NCBI GenBank assembly: GCA_025024175.1
Contig: QCXZ01000064.1
Span: 40,755,325-40,819,324 of the forward strand
Source: Rhyzopertha dominica
Lineage: Eukaryota > Arthropoda > Insecta > Coleoptera > Bostrichidae
Direction: 5' to 3'
Length of the DNA: 64,000 nt
Position numbers and translations under genes: made by a program. Below the pieces are notes generated by a model. That model made no database searches. It saw nothing but the letters and a program-made list of their open reading frames with translations, and had not been told where the DNA came from. Of the stretch, positions 57,880 to 64,000 are shown piece after piece (position 1 is the stretch's first letter; each line of letters begins with the position of its first letter).

Positions 57880-58400
57880 ATAACTGACTCGAAGCGTTCC
57901 GCCGCCCGGAAATTTCCCTCACGTGATAACAACAAAAAATCGCCTCCCCCAGGTGGCGGCCGTAAACGGCGGGACAATACGTGTGGAAACACCTAGGAAT
58001 TTCGGGTGTATAATGGCACTAGTCATAGATGTCGTTAGCGAGGAGTTAGTAAGCGGGATTAGCGACCTTGTCGTTATCTCGGTCTCCATTCCTGCCACTA
58101 TAAAGTTTATTGAGTTAGATTAACCATAGTTTACACACGTATCCCTTATCTGGGGGTCGTTCGCTTAAATTATACGACGTTACGGCGTAGACGTGTCTTT
58201 GTTTTACAAGCGGCGTCCCCCCTCCGGGCCGTGTTTTGCCTCTTGAAGTAAGGGTCTGCTGGAAGGCGAGCATAACGACGCCTGCTGAGGAAACCGTTTT
58301 GGCGCAAAAAGTCGGATTAATTTCAAGCGAGAAGCGATTTGGATTGCTGAAAATTAGCAATTCTGCTCGAACTTGCTCTGGTTTAACAAATTTCGATCAT
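57880..58400. other. GC/CpG-richer island continuing from 57.6 kb
   Basis: Contains CGTTCCGCCGCCCGG, CCCCCAGGTGGCGGCCG, TACGACGTTACGGCGTAG and AGCGGCGTCCCCCCTCC. Open on both strands in overlapping short frames, none with recognised features. Together with 57600-57880 this is one of the longest GC-richer stretches in the window. It may be a conserved regulatory element or part of an exon cluster. Confidence 0.35.
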
Positions 58401-61400
58401 TACCGAACTATTGTGTCAAACAATCAATTTTCAAATTTGCGCATTTGGTGGTTGAAGCAAAGAACTTGATGAATTTCTTCTTACACTAATTTCTTATAAA
58501 AAATTTGTAGAAAAGCCACAACTAGACGAAGTAATTCCGTTTAACTTTGCACATTACTTCTGTTAAGAATTTTCTGCTTTTAATTAGACGGTTTTCATTA
58601 CCTCTTTCTTCGTTTCCTTTCAAGAAACTTGATATGTCAATAGTTAAAAAAAACAAATTGTCCGATTCATATCACTGATAAATTTTATTACAAATTCTTA
58701 TAAATTCAAGTTACAATTCCTTACAATCACATTACGCTCTTTATCTTCACTAACGTACTTAGAACTCCTTGAGATTGTTTTATTAAATCTGGAAAATACA
58801 CTACATTCAGTGTTCAGACTAAGGGAACAATTTCCTTAGATTTTATCTGCTGGTCTAAAAAATTCTTAATCTTTTGCTAAACAGTTGAATTCTTCGGCTC
58901 ATTCTAGCGGTGTCATTTGAAACTTCTATCGCCCACTTTTTAAAGAGGGCCATTTTTGTAGCATGACAAATGACAAAGATCGTTATCCTTTTAAGTGGAG
59001 TTATCCGTAGCCAACATTAAACGTCGTAACTGTCATGAGTCTTGTCAAAATTAACAAGCTAAAATTCCCTGATTTTTTTTCAATTTTATTAATTTTTTAC
59101 ATTTTCTTGTATTCAAGACGGAAACCGCACAAAATAAAAAAAATTGTATGATTGTTCACAGACTAAGCACGAAATAACCTCTACAAAGTTTTGTAGTTAT
59201 TTACGATAGGTCAACTGGGCACCAGGACTAATCAGAATACATAAAACTTATAAAGCCCTGAAGAATTTTCACTCATCACCATATGCTAATAAGCATTGGT
59301 AGATACAGGCTCATAAGGTCTACTCTTCAGTTTTGCATTAAATTCTTATTCAGTAAAATAAGTAAGCACAAATTGGTAAAATTATAAATTATTAAATAGA
59401 AAACGTTATTCTTACACTTTCAGTCTTACAAAATAGACTTCGGTATGTTTCTATTTAAGGTACTTGAAATTTTAAATAAATAAAATGGGACTGTTCCACC
59501 GAAAAATGAAACTCTTCCATGCAATAAAATTCGAAAAAAAACAACCGTTCGATCTTGGAATCATGGATAATAAACCTATTACGGATTAAATTGGTGCCGA
59601 GTTCAACTGTACCCCCAATTTGTTAAAATATCACATTTGTATATTTAAAAACTGCTAGTAGGTACTACTAGTACTAGGCAAAGCCTCAAATGAACAAAAA
59701 TAAGAACTTAACACGTTAGGATGACAAAGATGTTTATTTCTGATTAAATAGAATATTATAATGACAAAACTACGAGTAAATATGAGTTCGCAAAGCTTGT
59801 GCTTCATAGGAATAAAATTAAGGGTAGTTAAGAGAAAATGTAAGTTATACATATATTTACTACGTTGTTTCTCTTGTTTCAAATAAAGTTAGTAGTACAT
59901 TTTTGTATAAAGCATGGTCAGTTTATAAACTGTGTGTTCCATAATTCTACCTACACCAAAATAACATCCAAATAATTAACAAATACGGCAACAAAATCAC
60001 AACCTTGTAGATATAACTATAATAACTGCATTCTTTCTGTTTTTTCATAGCTTTATGTTTCATTTCAAATTAAATTTTTTCATAAAACCTCTCCTTTTTA
60101 AATCAGTCTTTAGAAATTCTCTACCGTGTCATTTCGTTATTGTTCTTATTTAATTGTTTCTTAATATTTGCACAAGCTTTCGCAGCGGATTGTTAATTGT
60201 AATTATGTAAGTAATATGAATTAATATTAGAGCGCATACTTAAAATTTATTGTGAAATGAAATATGTTATTTACCTACTCATTTTTCATAATTTTCCTGA
60301 ACAACTGCACCGAGAGATTATTAAGTACTGGCCGTAGATGTCGAATTCAAGATATAATAACGTACTTACTTTCAATGGAGGTGTCGAATATCTCCTTTCT
60401 CTGAAACCTTCAGAATTTTATGATGTTTTTAAAAATGCCGAATCACATAATGCCCATGTCGACGTATTATTTGTCAGAATGACAATAATATAGCTATAGA
60501 TAAAATATATCTATATATTTATATCGTTTTTAAGATGTTTAACGGTCATTTTTTTAAACTGTTGTACTAAATGTGGTTTCTTTTGTTCCTCTTTTAATAT
60601 TCTTTTAGTCAATTAAACGTCATTAAAGGCGCATTTTTGAAACATACTTTTCTTTTCGTTTTGGTTACTTCTGTACATAATGCTAATTAGATCGTTTGAT
60701 TAAAAAGTTTATCGATTGCTGCATGCAGTTCTGGATAAATACTTTACCCTATGTACTTGTTATTCACGTTGGTTTCTTGCGCCTGAAGATGGCCTTCCTG
60801 CGATCAGGTATCAGAGAACACAAGCCGAAGTGATAGTCTATGAGTGAAAAAAGCCTAGGCTTTCCTCTTATCGTGCAAAGAAACAATATAGAGAATAAAG
60901 CGAGGCTAGTTCGACTTAGTAACGTCTTGCGAAAGACTTACCTGTCTTCTGGAAATGGTACGGTTAAAATTCCAATCTTTTAGGCGAAGCAGCAGCGATA
61001 GATGCAAGTTTGGCCCAGCTTACGTAATTATCCATTGTGTATGGAGGCCCTGCAAGTTATGTTCTCATTTACTATCTCGGACCTAGGCTGAGCACCAAAT
61101 TTTCGTTTGCGTCGTATTATATACTTATATCGCTTATATGACTTTCGTGTTAACACTTTGGGTTGATTACGTATTGGAAATCTCGCCGAGTCCTGAATTA
61201 ATACCGCGTTTGATAGCAGACGTGTTTAAATTTCAATTATATGTAATATATGAATACCTTTTGCAGTTCAGCAATTCCTTTTTTGTAACAAGTACGTGAT
61301 GGTGTATCAATTAATGTGCGATATATGAAATTCCTATATTATCTTGTTTTTCATTCTTACAGATTTTTCCTCCCCAGTTATTTTATTTTGCTTGCCCTCC

Positions 61401-61850
61401 CCCCTGGCTTAAGAGCTGGCGACGTCCCTTGTAACTAGGTATAAACTTTAAATGTTTATTATTAAATTACTGTTTCGATAAGTGCTTTATCATGCGATTA
61501 ATATAGATAGGTCCTTTTACAGGTTCAGCCTATTATAATTTGGGTTTCACTTATCTTAAATATGCGGCCTTGTAAGATGTAGTTATGTATAATAAATTTT
61601 CTGTTACAGACGTCGCTGTATTGAGTTAGTGTTTTAACCAAAAACACGAATAAGAAGTGATACAAAGCTATAAAAAGTATTTTAGTAAAACATGTCACTT
61701 GCAACAAAACCAGTTTGATTTTTAGGAAGTATAGGGTAACTACTTAATATTAAAATAGATTTAGACGAAATTTCTTTAACACTTAAACAAAGTCGAGCTA
61801 ACTGTAAATCCAAAAGCTTAATACAATACTCGTTCCATGTGTTACAAAAG
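58401..61850. other. AT-rich interval, nothing firm
   Basis: No supported gene. CCTGAAGATGGCCTTCC at about 60780 begins like the hammerhead-type motif of the Penelope-like palindromes, but the second half (AGCCGAAGTGATAG) departs from GAAAC and no arms are evident. Confidence 0.5.
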
Positions 61851-61859
61851 AAGGAGACA

Positions 61860-62520
61860 CTGCCTCTATCTTCCAGAGTAATTTCACAGCGTTGTGTAAT
61901 TGCAAGCAACCGCGACGATCTAATAAGTTTTAGGCTCAACCCTACAACGGCAACTTCACCGCTGGCTCCAACTTCCGAAACGACTCTATTAATCCAAGCG
62001 TGCGACGTTCCAAAAATCCACAAATTCCAGCCACCCCGTGCGTCGTCAGGCGACTTCAACCCCTAAATCGACTCTCCCTGCGAGCCTCATCCGCTTGCGT
62101 TCAACTCCAACAAGTCCGCAGATTCTTCAGTAGGATTCTTACGCAGTCGAGCTCTGCAGAGTATCGACTCAAGAGGAAGGAAGGGGCAGAGAAGGACGGA
62201 AGCGTCCGTGGATCCGGGGAAAGACAAGGAGGGCTAGGGGGAGCAAGATGGCGTCCGGGCGCGGTCCCTTGATATCGGCTTACTGCTCGGCAATAAGATT
62301 TGACGGTACAGTTCTGGTCATTAATATACATGAGCTTAGAACGGGTTGGCCGAACCGAACTGAGGTTATGATCAGATTAGGCAGGAGATGTCGGACTCGA
62401 TGCTCCTGTGCTTATTGCTGGCGTGGTTGTTTGTTAATTAATGCCGCTGCAGAGGAAATCGGTGTGCCTTGGATTCCTGTCGGATTAGATGAGGACGCAT
62501 TATAGTTGTAGTCACCGACG
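61860..62520. other. GC/CpG-richer island with ATG in good context
   Basis: CAACCGCGACGATC, CGTGCGTCGTCAGGCG, GGACGGAAGCGTCCGTGG and GGGAGCAAGATGGCGTCCGG. The last combines a YY1/pho-like AAGATGGCG with an ATG (62248) that opens an 85-codon frame with no recognised domain. The opposite strand is open too (61682-62059 minus). This could be a CpG-rich promoter with first exon or a conserved non-coding element. I cannot tell which. Confidence 0.35.
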
Positions 62521-64000
62521 ACGAAGATTTTGCTAAGAGCTTTTTTGAGCCGATGGTCTACAGCTCAGCAGTTTTATAAAACAATTAAAAATAACCAAAA
62601 ATGTCCTTTCATCAACCAACATAATCTTAGTTAAATTTTAAATGCCTTAAGAGATGGCTACTACTACTTCTAAGTTGAATGGTATTTTCTTTCTCTGTAA
62701 CCAAACAGTATTAGGTCGGGCCTACTCATTACCACTGAAATTAAGTTAAAGATAGGAAACCACAATATGCTATTTCTTCTGCAATAAACCGATAGGAAAC
62801 AGTCTTACGTTTGTATGATACCCATAGACTAATTGCCCGATTCTGTAGTAGCTGATGTAATTTTTTAACTAAATTTTTCATTGGAAGTAGTCGTTACTCT
62901 ACTATTATTTGGTTTAAGAGACCATTACTAACTTTTAGTTATATATATGTATGCTATTTTGCACTGTTTTGGCCATAAATATTTTTTTCAAAATTATGAC
63001 GTTTGCAGCGCGTTGGGAAAAACTAAATATCTTTAAAGGTAATTTTTTTATTACATTAGACCTAACTTTTTTTGTATTTCCTGTGTAAATATTTTAGTTC
63101 TAATAATAGACCTGTCTAATAATCGAGTTTTACTTGTTTTTTTAAATACTATATATTTTTATTTGCGCCGTNAAACGAAGAATTTTAATGCTTTTCGATT
63201 TCATTAAGGCGTTTTCCCTAACCGTTTATTATATCACTGGCGGACTAAGGGGGTGGGGGCGGTTCTCCTTTTTTTCAACTTAAAGAATTTAATAACTAAA
63301 TTAAAATGCGGTAATGAAATAAACTTCAAGAGTTAATTCTAAAAAGGATCTACCATTAAGTCGTAATATTTATAGAAAATCTACAAATGAGCTTATTATT
63401 TAAGCACCTTGGCCGACACTATTTATGTCAGCCAATTAATTAGATTTGCAGGTTATAGGGTGTGAAATTAAGAACAAATACATGTGGCAACAGTGCTGTG
63501 CTAACGTTCTTAAGCTATGGCGCAGGAATGTTGAAATCTTCTGAAGTTATGATTGGTTTGAGTGGCGGCCTAGCAGCACAGCATGGTAGCAATCGTTTGC
63601 TGGCGATTTGGCGACTTCCTATTTCCCGGCGTGTTTTTATTTGTAGTTGAGGGTAGGAGTTCGAGAGTATGGTTAGATTGTCGCATAGGTTTTCTGCAAT
63701 GGATGAAATCTCAAAAACGTTTAACATTGTTCAACCAAAGTATTTGATGGTTGCGCCTGAAAGTGATTTAATTCAGTAGTAAACCTCTACAACATTTATG
63801 ACGAATTTAATAGGGAACAAGTGGTACAAGAAGTAGAGATTTCGACGACACTTATGCACCATCAACACAAGTACAGAAACAGCTCTTACCTGGACAGCAC
63901 AAAAAATTCCCCAATTTATAATTATATAATAATATAATTCTTGTGAAAAAAGCTTTTCGAAATTTAAATTAATAAAAAATTACTTGAGATCCACAATGAC
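62521..64000. other. AT-rich interval, nothing recognised
   Basis: A small GC-richer patch at 63540-63630 is open in both strands without recognisable product. Otherwise AT-rich. Confidence 0.5.

Noticed and set aside
60780..60832. CCTGAAGATGGCC ... AAGCCGAAGTG as a sixth hammerhead-like unit
   Set aside because: The GAAAC half is not preserved and there are no inverted arms.

Overview
The window looks like a piece of an insect (at least arthropod) nuclear genome. It is strongly AT-rich and has no operons, no closely packed ORFs and no complete host gene that I can recognise. It carries decayed mobile elements of kinds typical of insects: mariner/IS630-like transposases, hAT-type non-autonomous elements, Jockey/CR1-like and restriction-like-endonuclease retrotransposons, and Penelope-like elements (PLEs). 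I cannot assign an order from sequence alone. Scattered single Ns suggest a polished draft assembly.

Layout. 1-4.9 kb: a (TAA)n tract, a GC-rich inverted-arm element, a 286 bp hAT-like MITE, a G12/C14 tract pair, an insect retroelement-tail-like repeat, and the 3' end of a non-LTR retrotransposon with a (TAA)n tail. 7.7-9.1 kb: a 1.1 kb hAT-like element with exact 8 bp target duplication, then a small palindrome. 9.2-9.7 kb: a GC-richer island. 10.7-11.5 kb: a long-arm inverted-repeat element. 12.4-13.4 kb: reverse-transcriptase remnant on the minus strand. 14-20.7 kb: a mariner fragment, two palindromic PLE-like insertions (one nested in a second reverse-transcriptase remnant), a GC-richer block and another IS630-type fragment. 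23.6-28.7 kb: a third PLE-like insertion, a GGTTAAC repeat, a mariner remnant and a 0.8 kb MITE with TA duplication. 29.3-34.1 kb: a nested block with a large foldback, two direct copies of a 0.64 kb MITE around a mariner remnant, a hAT end, and a GTATCGA array. 34-44 kb: mostly AT-rich and featureless, apart from GC islands near 37.3 and 40.6 kb and a mariner remnant at 42 kb. 44.7-49.2 kb: a 38-unit (TTA)n, a complete 2.07 kb hAT-like element, a GIY-YIG remnant of a PLE, and a tRNA-like sequence. 51.8-57.6 kb: another PLE-like foldback, a second partial copy of the 2.07 kb element in inverse orientation, and two more GTATCGA arrays. 57.6-58.4 and 61.9-62.5 kb: GC-richer islands.

How the parts relate. 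No pathway or host operon can be drawn. Three groupings stand out. (1) Short palindromic insertions near 8.9, 16.6, 19.3, 23.7 and 51.9 kb. Four of them share a terminal motif (TTCCGGG plus CT or TT), three have 10-14 bp target duplications, and they carry hammerhead-ribozyme-like cores. With the GIY-YIG remnant at 47.4 kb they are best explained as a PLE-derived, non-autonomous, ribozyme-bearing family. (2) Several hAT-like elements have subterminal regions made of degenerate short repeats (GGTCTC, GTATCGA, TTCGATTC-like). (3) GC- and CpG-richer islands without ORF support may be conserved regulatory elements in a large intron or intergenic region.
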